A stretch of DNA of 64,000 nt from Serilophus lunatus. Taxonomy: Eukaryota > Chordata > Aves > Passeriformes > Eurylaimidae. Positions 39,286 through 51,370 of the stretch are shown here, piece by piece. A program made the translations under genes and the position numbers. The notes beneath the pieces were generated by a model. The model had not been told where the DNA came from, searched no databases, and saw nothing but the letters and a program-made list of their open reading frames with translations. The DNA is taken from positions 487,121 to 551,120 of the forward strand of contig VXBA01000127.1 of the NCBI GenBank assembly GCA_013399895.1. Reading direction: 5' to 3'. The first letter of the stretch is position 1; every line of letters begins with the position of its first letter.

Positions 39286-40260
39286 TATTAGGCCTGCAAA
39301 ACACTGAACCACAGGTTAGGTGACAGCCATGCTGTGGCCAGTTTTATCTTAGCAAATGGTGCCATTGCAAAGTCATTATCATCTCTCCTAACCCACAAAT
39401 TAAGCTCTCCCCATAACAAGAACACATCAAGTCGGCTTGTACAAGATAATGTTACGATCCAGTTATTAAAATTATTAGAAATGCCTCTTACCAAATTAAG
39501 GTGCAAACAAGAACGTATACCAAAGTGAATAGTATGGATTTTATATGAGGCAGAGAGAGAGAGATAGAAAGAAATAGGAAAAGCTGGGGAGGGCAGTCAG
39601 AAAGAGTGTGACAAAGAGAGATTAACAGATAAAGTATCACCACTCCGTGGAACCCATTGGTGTCCCATGGATCTTTTTCTGATGGTCATAGTGGCAAGAG
39701 TCCTGCAAGACATAGAGTCTAATGGATTAACATACATTCAGGGGATGCCAGGCACCTCCCATGGAGGACAAAAGCTTTGCAGTCTCTTGCGACAGGCTCT
39801 GTCTTTGTTGCCTCACTTGGATCACCTACCACCCCTGGTGGTAGAAGGCCTCAGGAATGAATCTGGGAGATGCTTTGGGGGTTTTTGATGGTTTATGACC
39901 CCTTTTCAGCTGCCCATCATGTGAATGTCCCACGTGCATGTGGTTTTCCCAGAGTGGAGTGGGGGTATGTTTACTCTGATGTGGAGGGATTTTGACATCA
40001 CACACCCAAACCGATTCTCCTCTACCACCTGATGAACCTTCTTTACTTCTCCTCATACCTGAGGTGATTAGATAATAGTCTTATCTCAGGTTTCCCCTTC
40101 ATAGTCCAAATTCCAGTCAGGAAGCATATTGAGGAAGGGGGATGCTTTGGTGGTTGCAGGCCTCCTTGACAGGAAGGCTTTCCATGATTTTGACAGTGTT
40201 TAAGACATCTATCACAGATGTGTATGGCTAAGAGCAAAGTCTCTGTTTTCATGAAGATAA
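39286..40260. repeat. Candidate unclassified interspersed repeat (possibly LTR-derived)
   Basis: This block is more GC-rich and less broken by A/T runs than its surroundings. It holds a purine-rich (GA)n segment (39551-39640), a gtgtcccatgga site and a G-rich tggagtgggggtatg segment, and it sits directly upstream of a tandem duplication and a large CR1. Its texture resembles LTR or other retroelement sequence and parts feel familiar from bird repeats, but I cannot name a family. No terminal repeats or coding domain are visible. Confidence 0.3.
39551..39565. repeat. (GA)n microsatellite
   Basis: About six to seven GA units, continuing into an imperfect purine-rich tract (agatagaaagaaatagg). 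Confidence 0.8.
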
Positions 40261-40295
40261 CCCTATCAGGTAAAAGAGAAGGTTAAGAGACCTAA

Positions 40296-40337
40296 AAACC
40301 TGTATTTTGGATATTTAAACCTGTATTTTGGATATTT
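40296..40337. repeat. Perfect 21 bp tandem duplication
   Basis: The 21 bp unit starting aaacctgtat and ending gatattt is present twice with no mismatch. Exact identity implies a recent duplication. It lies about 200 bp upstream of a large CR1. Confidence 0.9.
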
Positions 40338-40534
40338 TTTTCCCTTGGTGTGAAGTATTTTTCAGTTTTGCCTTAAAGACAAAGTGTTTTTCTAGTGTTG
40401 CCTTAGTCCCTGTCTCCCAGGGGCTCAGGTAAGGGACAGTACTGGAAAACTCTCCAGTCAATAGCACTCTGATTCCTATTTACTATTGCTTGTTCAAACT
40501 GGCAACAATGAAATAACAAAGAAAAATCCAAGGG

Positions 40535-42399
40535 CAATTAAAAGAGACAACAGGGCCCTGGGTATATGCCCGATGGAAGCAAGGCCAAGTGACATGGGAA
40601 GAATTCAGAGATGCTGCTTGCTAAAGGGAGAAAATTTGTGAAGCCAAAGCTCAGCTGGAGTTGAAGCTGGCCAGAAATGTGGGGGACACTAAGAGTTTTT
40701 TCAAATGTATTAATGGCGATAAGCACTATAGAAATATGATCAACCTGTTACAGAATGAAGATGGTCACCTCACAAAGAGTGAGAGAAAAGACCAGAGGTG
40801 TTTAACGCTTTCTTTGCCTCTGTCTTCAACATAGATGATAGACTAAGGGTGTCCTAGTGCCCTGGGGAGCTGAGGGAGGACCACGACTGCGAGAATTATC
40901 AACTCCCAGTCACCCTGAAATTGTGTGGGATCTGCTGCTCCAGTTGAATCCCTACAAATCTATGGGACCTAATGGGAGAATCCTCAAGGAGCTGGCTGAT
41001 GTCATTGCAAAATCTCCCTGATGATTTTTGAGCAATATTGGGAATCTGGAAAGGTCCCAGCTGACTGGAATCTGATGAATGTTTTTCCAGTTTTCAAGAA
41101 GGGCAGGAAGGACCTTAGAAACTACAGGCCTGTCAGTCTCACATCTGTGCCTGGTAAAGTCATGGATAAGATTATTCTGGGAGGTATTGAAAGACAATGC
41201 TATTGTTGGTCACAGCCAGCGTGGCTTCATGAGAGCAAAGTCCTTATTCAACCTGATTTCCTTTTATGACGAGGTACCCACCTAGCTGATAAAGGGATCT
41301 AGTTGATGTTACCTTTTCAGGTTTCAATAAAGCTTTCGATATGGTTTCTCACAGTATCCTTCTGGACAAAAGTTCCAGTACACAGCTGGAAAAACGCACC
41401 ATGTGATGGGTGAGTAGTTGGCTCACAAGTCGAGCACAGAGGGCAATAATGAATGGACTGACATCAGATTGGTGACCTGTCACTAGTGGGGTTCCACAGG
41501 GCTCCATCTTAGGCTTTGTGCTCTTCAACATTTTCATAAATGACTTGGACACAGGACTGAAAAGGATACTAAGCAAGTTTGCAGATGACACAAAACTAGG
41601 AGGATTTATTGACCCCTTTTATGTCAGGGAGGCCCTGCTGAGAGATCTTGAAAAATATGAAGTTCAACAAGGGAAAGTGATGGATTCTGCACTTGGGCTG
41701 GGGCAATCCTGGATGTACATACAGACTGGGGAATGAGATGCTGGTAAGCAGTGCCACAGAAAGGACCTAGGAGTCCTGGCTGACGACAAATTGAATGCGA
41801 GTCAGCAGTGCCCTGACAGTGAGGAGGGACAAACCATGTCATGTGGGGCATCAGGTAAAGCATCACCAGCTGGCTGAGGGAAGGGATTGTCCTGCTCTGC
41901 ATGGTGTGGACTCACCTTGAATATGGTGGCAGTTTTGGGCACCATGGTATAAAAAAGATATTAAGCTATTAGAGAGTGTCCAAAGAAGGGCAACAAAGAT
42001 GGTGAAGGATCTTGAGGGGAAGCTTTGTAAGGACCAACTGAGTTCACTTGCTCTGTTCAGCCTGGAGAAGAGGAGACAGGGGAGACCTCATTGCAGTAAC
42101 AACTTCCTCATGAGGGGAAGGGGAGGAGCAGGCACTGATCTCTTCCATATGGTGACCAGTGGTAGGACCCAAGGGAATCAGAAGAGGTTTAGGTTGGATA
42201 TTAGAAAAAGGTTCTTCACCCAGATGGCGTCTGGGTACTGGAACAGACTCCCCAGGGAAGTAGTCACAGCATCAAGCCTGACAGAGTTCAGAGCGTTTGG
42301 ATGCTATTCTCAGGCACATGGTGCGACTCTTGCCCTGTGCAGGTCCAGGAGCTGGACGTATGGGTCCCTTCCAACCTGGCATATTCTATGATTTCTGTG
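40535..42399 (+). mobile_element. CR1 LINE, 5'-truncated, about 1.9 kb, with broken reverse transcriptase gene
   Basis: This copy covers the region before the reverse transcriptase, the transcriptase itself and the C-terminal part of CR1 ORF2, all on the + strand. The visible blocks are NYRPVSLTSVPGKVMDKI (from about 41120), the FMRAKSLFNLISFYDEV block (about 41229-41280), SGVPQGS-like sequence near 41485, LFNIFINDLDTG and the catalytic FADDTKLGG (from 41578), then SLEKRR and RFRLDIRKRFF near 42060-42215. Stops and frameshifts separate these blocks, so no working protein is made, although the catalytic FADD motif survives. The 3' end has two octamer-like units (attctatg, atttctgtg) at 42383-42399. 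The endonuclease part is missing. This element is an insertion within PCCA intron 19 in the sense orientation. Confidence 0.95.
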
Positions 42400-45300
42400 T
42401 GCTCTGGATGACCATGTGATGATAAACATGGGAAGTGAATCCCTGTGCAAACCTAGAACAAGCCTGGTCTGTAGAGGAATTCAGTTGTTTTGACAATGGG
42501 AGTCATCGATACAACTCTGTTGTGTGCAGATGGTATGTTGAGCTTCAATTCCTAGATGGCCTTTATCAAAATCCAGGATTAACCTTTAATATATCTGAAT
42601 TTCCAGTATTATGCTTGGGCTCAAGTATTGGAATCCCTCTGCTACCTATTGTTGCAGACAAATGATGGGTTGGTTGTTTCTGTACATATCTTCTTTAGAC
42701 TAACAAAACACTAGTAGTGTTGCGTTCAGCATGAGAGCTAGCAGTCACTCTCCTATCTGCCAGTTTTGGATAGTGGGAAGTGATTAAAGCTCTTCTTTTG
42801 TTGAAGCATTACTGGTGCTGTGTGGAATACAAGATTCACAAGGCCAAGAGACCAAATGCCTGAGGAGGAGGATAGTTGCAAAATGGCAATGAGGCCGAAA
42901 GAAAGAGGGCCTCTGCACTGGCTTCTACTTCTGTGACTGCTCAGCGATTTTGTCCAGTGGCTGGTTTTGACACAACTGAGTAAACGGAAAATTCAGCTTA
43001 GGCTATATAGTCTTGCAGTAAGTATAGTGTGCTAAGTAAAATAAATTTTAAGTGGTTTATATGCTTAGGTATTGCTATTAATTTATGAATGTGAAACTTA
43101 AACTTGGTCAGCAATAAGAGTTATCTGAAGTAAAGGCCATTTTTTTGCCCTTAAAAATTGAATATAACATTATTTAAAATATAAGTTACTGTTTATATCA
43201 GCTAAAATCAGCTGCTCCACTTCTTGAAGTCTTTCCAGTACTGAAAGGAGCATCCTTTCTATAGGGCAATGAATAATGTACGTTAGCTTGTTTCTATGGG
43301 CATTTATTACAGCCATGCAGAACAGTTCCTGGAGAGGTTTTCCATTTCTTATTTAGCAGCAGTGAAAATCGCAATTATTCTATTTACTTGGCTTGCCACT
43401 ATGGCAAAAAGTAATTCTTTGGACTGTGAGGAGGAAATATTTGTTTTCTCTGGCTGCTCCTTGCATATGCTGTTCCAATTATAAAGAAATATGGATATTT
43501 ACTGATAAAATAGGGCATTTTCAAGTTTAGTTAAATTGATTTTTTTAGATTCAAGATACAGGCATAGGCAACCCATCTTGTGTTTTATATAATGCTCTTC
43601 ATTATAAAGAACTAATAGGGAGTGTAGCAAATCAATAAAACATCGCCCTACATGTCAGAAAAACATTAGGGCTGTAAATTCTTCATCAGGAAGAATCTGT
43701 AGGGGGAGAAAAAGGAAACAAAAAGCTACATCAAAAGTGTTGTGGAGAATTAATGTGGAGAAGATGAAAGGGAAGGAAACGAGCAATAGGGTTGATGTAA
43801 GTGTAGGATTAGGTAAAGCAGAAGCAATATTTTTTTTTTATGGAACAGGTGAAAATAAATTAGAATAATTGTTATGGGAACGTGCAAGTAGTGGTAAGTT
43901 GAAAATGACATATATTTAGTGGCCTTATGAAATTAGGGCTTGTCCATGAATTGTGCTTATCATTCATTTCCAAGAAGTAGCTTCCTAAAAGTTCTTGTAG
44001 TATCAATGGCATTCAGAGAAGCTTATTGGACTCTTTTGCAAGCTAAAATACTGTGCTAGCATCATTCAACATTGCTTAGCTCCAGCTAATTTTATTTAAA
44101 GTATTTGAAGCCAACGAAACCTTCAAGGCCACAAATGCTGATTCTTTGTACATGCTTAAATCCTTGCTTAAAGGAATATTTACAGACACAGCTCATTACT
44201 TGGTATAGATGATAATGTGCACTGGGAAGTTCTGAAACTTACACTGAAAGTTCCTAGAATACAGGATGAACAGAAATTATTGTTGGGGCAAAATTATATC
44301 TGTTTTAAGCACACTAAATGCTGGTAATGATGTTTTAGGATTAAGGAACATCTCTTTTCCAAAACCATGCATAAGGCTGATGCACAGTTCTTAGGAGTAC
44401 TTTGAGAATAATCAGGGCTAGGATATTGCTGTGTTCCATGGCTGTCTTTTGCTGTATCTCACTCCATGTTGAGCGTAAGGGAGCCGAATCCCTGGCTCTC
44501 AGATTTCAGGGTCATCCCAGTCTCTCACAGAGCAGCAATAGTGGTGCAAAATACAAGTATCCTTGTGCTTGGGAAAGACTACTGAGGGAGATGGTGGCAC
44601 CTTCTTTCTTGGGCCATTATTCTGCAACTAATAGGGGAAGTCCTGATCAGGGGGATGGTGGAGGCATTTCTTACTAAGGGAAATTTTTTGTTCATTGACC
44701 TAAAATATTCTTCCTGGAGAATGCAAATTTTTTTTCCATAATTCTGTCCTTCTACTCACACCAGTGAAGACCTATGATGATTACACTGGTAAGTTTTTGA
44801 AACTGTTGTTATTCCTGACTGTCCTCTGTTTGCCGATGTCCATCTGTAAGTCAAAGCATTGGACATGGCGGTACCAAGAGGGAAGCCAGTGTGATGGCAG
44901 GATATTGTGTAGTTTCTGTCACCAAAAATTTGAAGGCTAAGTCTTTCAACATTTTACTGGTTTTTATAGCAGTATATTCAAGCTCAGTTTCAGTTCTTGT
45001 TGCTCTGTCTGTGCTGTTCTCAATTCCTTACCCCCTATTGAATGATGAGGCCTTGCATTATAGATACATGGTTGTACCAGGGTCTTTATAGCCCTTTCAT
45101 TACCACTTACAATCTGCTTGATTTTTCTTGTATGTGAAGTTAGCTTTGTTAAGATGATTTTCTCAGTAGGGCTTCTATATAGACAGGGACTGTGATTTCT
45201 CTGCTCTGAAATGCTGTCCCTTCCCTTTTTGATCTGGTGTTACACTAGTTATTTTGGGGTTTTATTGAATCAACAATTCATTTTTTGTTTGCTGATGTTT

Positions 45301-48300
45301 TCTTTTAACCTTACTGGGTGTTTTCCCCAGTGTTTCTAACTTGCTTTTGGACTTCTTTTAAATGTTATTCAGCTTTTAAACACATTTTGTCTTCTTTTTT
45401 CATTTTACTTGCTTTTTGCACTGTTATTGTATTTGCTGTTGTTATATTTGCACAGAACCTCTCAAGCTATTTAAAAATATTAGGAAGGTCTTCACCTTTT
45501 GGTTTTGGCTTTGCTTCGTTTCATTGACCATGTCTTAAATTTTCCATTTCCAGCTGCATTGATTCTTTGGATTTTAGGTGCAGCCTTCAGAAAGCCCTGG
45601 TTCCCCAAAGAATACCTTGTGCAATTATATTTTTCTTTCATTTTCTGGGTTAAAGCTCATATGGAACAAAATCTTTACTTTTATATTTTGTTGTGCACTT
45701 TTCAGTCTCTGTGGTGCTTCCATCTCCTTGGTGTTATAGTGTCAAAATTAAATCTTGTTTCTTAGAGAGAATGAGTTTCACACCTCTTCAAATAAATAAG
45801 ATCAGCTGATTCCTCCCTCATATCGTGTCATTGGAGGTAAACTGCAATCATTTCTACACCGTATGCATATATACTGTCCTTGTTGCATGTGGTCAAATGA
45901 TTTGAACTGGCTTACCACAAAGCTGTGATGCCCCTGGCAGAAAGTTTACTGTGAATATAGGTGCAAAATTAGTGAGCTGAGTTTTTCTCCGGTCTCTTAA
46001 GAGAATGAGGGATTTCTCTTACAGAAATTTTCTTGTTTTTTCATCGCTGCCTGTAACATCTCTCTGTTCTGGTATGGCAATCATTTTAAATGACTGGGAT
46101 AGTGGGATCTCTATGAGTGTGTAGGGTCTTTATCTGTTATGTAGGGTGTTTTATGCAATGCACATTAGAGCCCAGACAGATTTACTGGGCTCAGGAATTG
46201 TACTTTTGTATAAAAGTGTTAGGAGAAAGTAGGAGAATGTTAGTATCTTTGGGGTCTGCTAGGACTTTGAATGTGTTACAATCCACAGACAAGCTTCCTG
46301 CATTTTCACGTCACTGATGTTTTGCATCTACATTGGAGAATATGAAATGATGGCTGTTAGACCGAAAGATTCTGTCCTGTCTCTTTAAGTTTTTAGAAAA
46401 AAGTGATAGGGAAATTAGATTAAGAAATATTAATGGAGTTTCTGAAATGTTCCAAAATATTTTTAGAGATAGCACCATAACACAAATCTATGAAAGATAA
46501 GCCTTTTGTAACAGAACCTTCAAAAAAGAAGTCTATGCATTTCCTATGGTATTTAAATCAGCAGAGTCAATAGAAACTGTAGTGTCAGGGTGCCACTTCC
46601 ATTGCTGCCTGAGAAGCAGAGCTCATGATTGTTTGGTATTTTCTGTCCATTTTCTTCCAATTCAGCTTTCTAATTGATACCTAGTTCATATCACCATAAT
46701 ATCAATGTTGTAGTAAATATGCAATTTAATGTGTCATAACTGTATGTTTTATTTAGAACAGTATAAAACTTACCGTGTTTTTATTGACAACTGCAAAAAA
46801 TATGTGTCTTTTTTATTTGTCCAAAGTCTGAATATTTATAGATAATGGAAATAAAGAGGTTGTTTAGCAGGTTGTGGCTGCAATTTCATAGCTACAGTAT
46901 CAGGAGGTTTCATTGTTGAGGAAATTATCTTTGTTTCATGCTAAAGGATGTAGGTAATTTGTCTCTAATGCCAAATTATTTCTGGGTGTGTACTTTACTT
47001 TTTCCCCTACATTTACGTAGATCGGAAAACTGAATGTTCCAAACAACTTGTGGAACAGTTTCCATATCAACTTTTATGTACTAAAAAGGTAATTAAAATT
47101 ATTCAACCCAAACCATAAAAACCCCTCAAATTTAAATTATTTCACTTTTTAAAAGAAAATATTGTTTCTTATTTAACTGCTTTTGTTAGCATGGTGAATT
47201 TGAGTTTACCCTGGTAAAAGTCAGTAGCAAGCCACTGTTACCTCTTTAAATGTAAGTAGCTGGAACCATGAGGAAATACCAAATTTGAAGAGGTATCTAT
47301 TCACATGCTGTACTTTTATGCCTTTTGAGCGAATTCATGGTAATCACTTTGTTATCATAAACAATGCAATCCCATTAACTTCTAAGGTAAATAGCATTAG
47401 ATGTAAACATCTTTTTTACATTGCTACATGATTTGATTTGTTCTGCATATGGAAACACTTCAGAACTTTTTAGCATTTTCTCTTTTGTGTAAGTGGCTTA
47501 TGACTTTTATGATATCTCGTCTTCTCCCTGCTGTGTCAGCTTTGCATCCTTATCCCCTGTGCAGTGGCCTGTGTTCTTCCATCTTCTATTTAGCCGTGAC
47601 ACATCTGGAATGGTGACATTCTTAGTCCCTTTTCTGGGATTATTTTAAAACTAGAGGAGGGGTTTCTAAAGAGGCAACATGCCTACTACTACTAATTCCT
47701 TAGAGTTTGGAGGGTTTTTTCCTACAAGATGGCTGGAGTGTCTTGATAAAAATGAGTGTTGTTGTCTTGGTGCTGGTCAAATATGCTAAAAGGGATGCTT
47801 CAAGTGTGTGATTAGGGTCCAGGAGATGATGGAGGGATTTGCTAAGTATCTTATAATGCCATTACTTCTGACCAGCTTCTGGAAGGTTACCAGTTAAAAC
47901 TTACTTGCTTTGGTTTTAAAGTCATTAAAGTTCAAAACTAACCAAACAATGATTTAAAGATATTTTTTATTGCATCTTGTATCTTCTTCCTCAATGCTTG
48001 TTTTTAAAATATAAAATGAAAGCTTTTTTGTATCTTCTGGCTGAAATAAAAAGTCCCCTATAAAAGCTATTTTTTCTTATATTTGGAAAACAATACAGCT
48101 AGTGTAGCTGTTAACATTTAATTTTTTTTTCTTAATCCATTGATTTGGTGGAGCTTACAGAAGTGTTCTTTTTTGCTATTTTATCAAAGGGCGTTGCAGA
48201 TGATATCAACATAAATTTGTTTTTTGAAAGAATCAGGTTTGATTTGTGATATGTTTATTGTTCTGAAACATCTGGGCCAGTTTGGGAAAGGTATGCAACA

Positions 48301-51300
48301 GCAGATATTTTACATGTGAAGCTTTTAGTTGAAGCAGCAAATAACCTTGGACTGGGTATTCCGAAGGACTAGAGTTGACCTATATCCTGTTGTGACAGCT
48401 GAGAGCAGCAGGTTGGAACTGCTGGATGAAATCCATATACCCAGTTGCCCACTATACTTTCTTCTTGTCACTGCACAATGTCAAATCAAAGACAGTTCTT
48501 TCCTTTATTTTTTTTTAAACTGTTGCTCATTCTAGCTGTTTACTAGTTTGATGAGAAGATAGTCTTGCTGCCAGGCTAGCACAATGGGAAAAGTAATTAA
48601 AATCAGTGGTGGACTGTGTCCAGGCTGAGCATCCACCCTACATAACTAGGCTGTAGTGGAATACAACCTCCAATAATAAATACAATAAAGTGATGCTTTT
48701 CTTTCTCATTAGCTGTTTTGGTGCCTCCTGATTTTATTGGATCTCTGTATCAAGTTGTAAATGGTGTGTGAAATAAAACACTTCTCAATTGATTGATATA
48801 ATCCTCATGATTACAAATGCTCTTCAAATTGCCGTAGAGTGATTTCTTTAGATCAGACATGGAAGTCTACCTGATGCATAATACTAAGTTTAGAAAGGAG
48901 ATAGAAAGAAGACCAGTGTTGGGAATGGTCTGCCTATCTTCTTTTTTATGGGGGGAAAAACCCCTTGGCTTTTAAACATAATCTTCCTAATTTATATTCT
49001 CTGATACTTTTCAAAAAATATCTGAGTAGTGGTCCTCTCTGGCCAGTATTAATTCCTATCCCTCTCTCCTATTTAGGAAAACAAAAATTAGATACTTGAG
49101 AACTATATGTGACTTGTCAATAGCACATTGGTAATCAACACAGCAATTAATTGATTCTTGACTCTAAGCTTGAGATCTGGCTTCTGGTGGTAGTCTGTTA
49201 AAAAAAAATCTATCTTAGCTTGTGTGTCCTTATTACATAGCTTTCACTGAATGAAATGAATATTCACCAAATGAATATATGTATTAGGTGAATGCTTACA
49301 AAGAAAAAAATGTATTCTGAAATGTGTTTTGTATAAAAGAATAGTATGAGCTTTAGTCTGTCAAGGCACTTTGGTATGATAATGTCATTCTACTTTTGAG
49401 AATTTATACTGTCAAGTGGAATAGGTCTTGGGATCCATATGTGCCTCTATATAAAGTGAAAGAATGGAAACTTGTCAGCTCAAAGTCATTTTGGAATCAG
49501 GCTTTCTTAGTGATTTCAGTATATAGGCATGAATCATGACTCAAAAGCAACTAAAACAGTGGTGTCTACCTTCTCACCACTGTTTATTTTATTGATGTGT
49601 TTTAAGCTCCCAGTGTAATGCTCCTAGTCACCCAGATTCTGTCCCTGATCTCTCTGCTAAACCTCTTTACAAGATAAAAAAGGGGAATATCCCCAACACG
49701 TTATCCTATCAGCCAAGGAAAGTTGGAATGCAGTGCAACTTTCAAAGTGCCCTGTATGCACATGATAGCAGCACTGTTTGAACCATCTGCACCATTTTCC
49801 AGCCATCTAGGAACAATATCTCTAGCCAGGCTGAAATGTATTAAGCTGGGCAGAGCCAGGGCATTTGTCTCTGTAGAACAATGGGAAAAGGAAAGCAAAT
49901 CATGTTCTTTCTTCTTTTCCATACTGATCCTGTAACAATAGACACCTATATTCCCCAAACCAGCTGTACTTTTTGTGTCTGAAGCTGTTGCCAGCAAACG
50001 TCAATATTTTTAATAGCTGTTTTATTTTATTGCTATATTTTTAGCTCTTTCCCCTCCCCTTTTTTAACTTTAGTGGGCTTAGGCAGATTACAAATATGAG
50101 ATGTCATCTTAGTAGCAACTCGACAGTGAAAACTGAAGTAGTGAAACAAAGCATTTGCTGCAGTGAAGTGCTTTTGTTGCATACAGCCTCTCTACCACGT
50201 TTTGCAGAGAGGATCACTTCCCTGGTGAATGCTTAAAGGAAGCCCTTGCTGATTAGAGGTGATGAAGGCCATCACTTCTCTCTCTTGTTTTGTTTTGATT
50301 CTGTTGTTGTTAAGCTGAGGAGCTGATGCCTGTTGTGTGCTCTTTTACTTCATCTCTAGGCTGGCATGCTCCCATTTCTGAAATGAGATCTACCAAAGCA
50401 GCTAATGGTAATTTGCATCTATAAGTGCTACTTTAAAGAAAAGAGAGATAATTTGAATGTGTGTACATGTGTTTGATTTATTCTAGTAGTTATGTGCTAT
50501 TTGCTGCTCTTATGATTAAGGACTTCCCATTCTGTGAATGTGCTTAATACTTTGAAAACTTGAAAGGTATGATGGCACCCCACACAATGTCAAAACGTGC
50601 ATTTGAAGTAAAAGCCCAGCAATTCAGATCATCTGGTCTTGTTCATAGCAGGTAAAAGGCTGCCTTGATGACACTTAGAGCAAATGAATTTCTCTCCTGC
50701 AGTCATGCACTGAATAAATTGCTTGATCTAGTTTGGTACAAAAGGACATGATCTATAAATAGTTAACAGAGCTTTCTTCAGGACAAGTGATCTATAGACT
50801 GGAACTCTCTCTTGGGGTCTTTTAAAAAGTAAGTGCTGATATGAACAAAAGAAAAGTTTGTTTAAAAAAAAAAAGGCCTTTTTAATGAGATTGAAATTCA
50901 CATACTTTAACTTCCTTTTGAAAGCATCTGGCTAACCATTTCAAAAGTCCAAAAGGCTAACCTTCCAGTCAGTTGAAGAAAAGAAAAAAGGTCAGTCCGT
51001 TTATCTGATGTGAATATACTGTCAATAACTGCAATCTGAAAATGCAAGCTGAAACAGCTGGTTAATTTGAATCAAAGAAATGTCTGCCTTATAAGTATCA
51101 GCGAGTTTGGCTTTACTTAAAAATCAGTTTCAGGCTTAAAGGAACTTCTCTTTATGACATTTTTATGAGTTTGTTGATGCACCACACTGTTGACTGCAGG
51201 GTCTCTGTCCTATATTTTGTTTCATGCACTTTTATGGGAGTTAATTTTGCAGTTTGTGGGACCGTCGTTATTTGTGATAAGTAAAACTTCTAAGACACTT

Positions 51301-51370
51301 TAGTGTGCTAAAAGTAGTGTCCCATGTACCAAATTTCATATTTACTCATTTAAGAATAAAGAAAAATTTT
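42400..51370. other. Long intronic stretch (about 9 kb) without a recognised gene or transposon
   Basis: AT-rich, apparently unique sequence between the two large CR1 copies. Open frames of 60-98 codons, for example 49701-49997 (-) and 44402-44677 (+), lack family motifs and most overlap frames on the other strand. No simple-repeat array, RNA gene or CpG cluster was seen. An A-run of about 11 at 50864-50874 next to ggcctttttaa forms a small palindrome. Confidence 0.5.

Noticed and set aside
48401..48440. A ggttggaa-containing stretch resembling a CR1 tail
   Set aside because: The flanking blocks expected in a CR1 3' end (agatcat...ccaacc and octamers) are missing; an isolated 8-mer is not enough.
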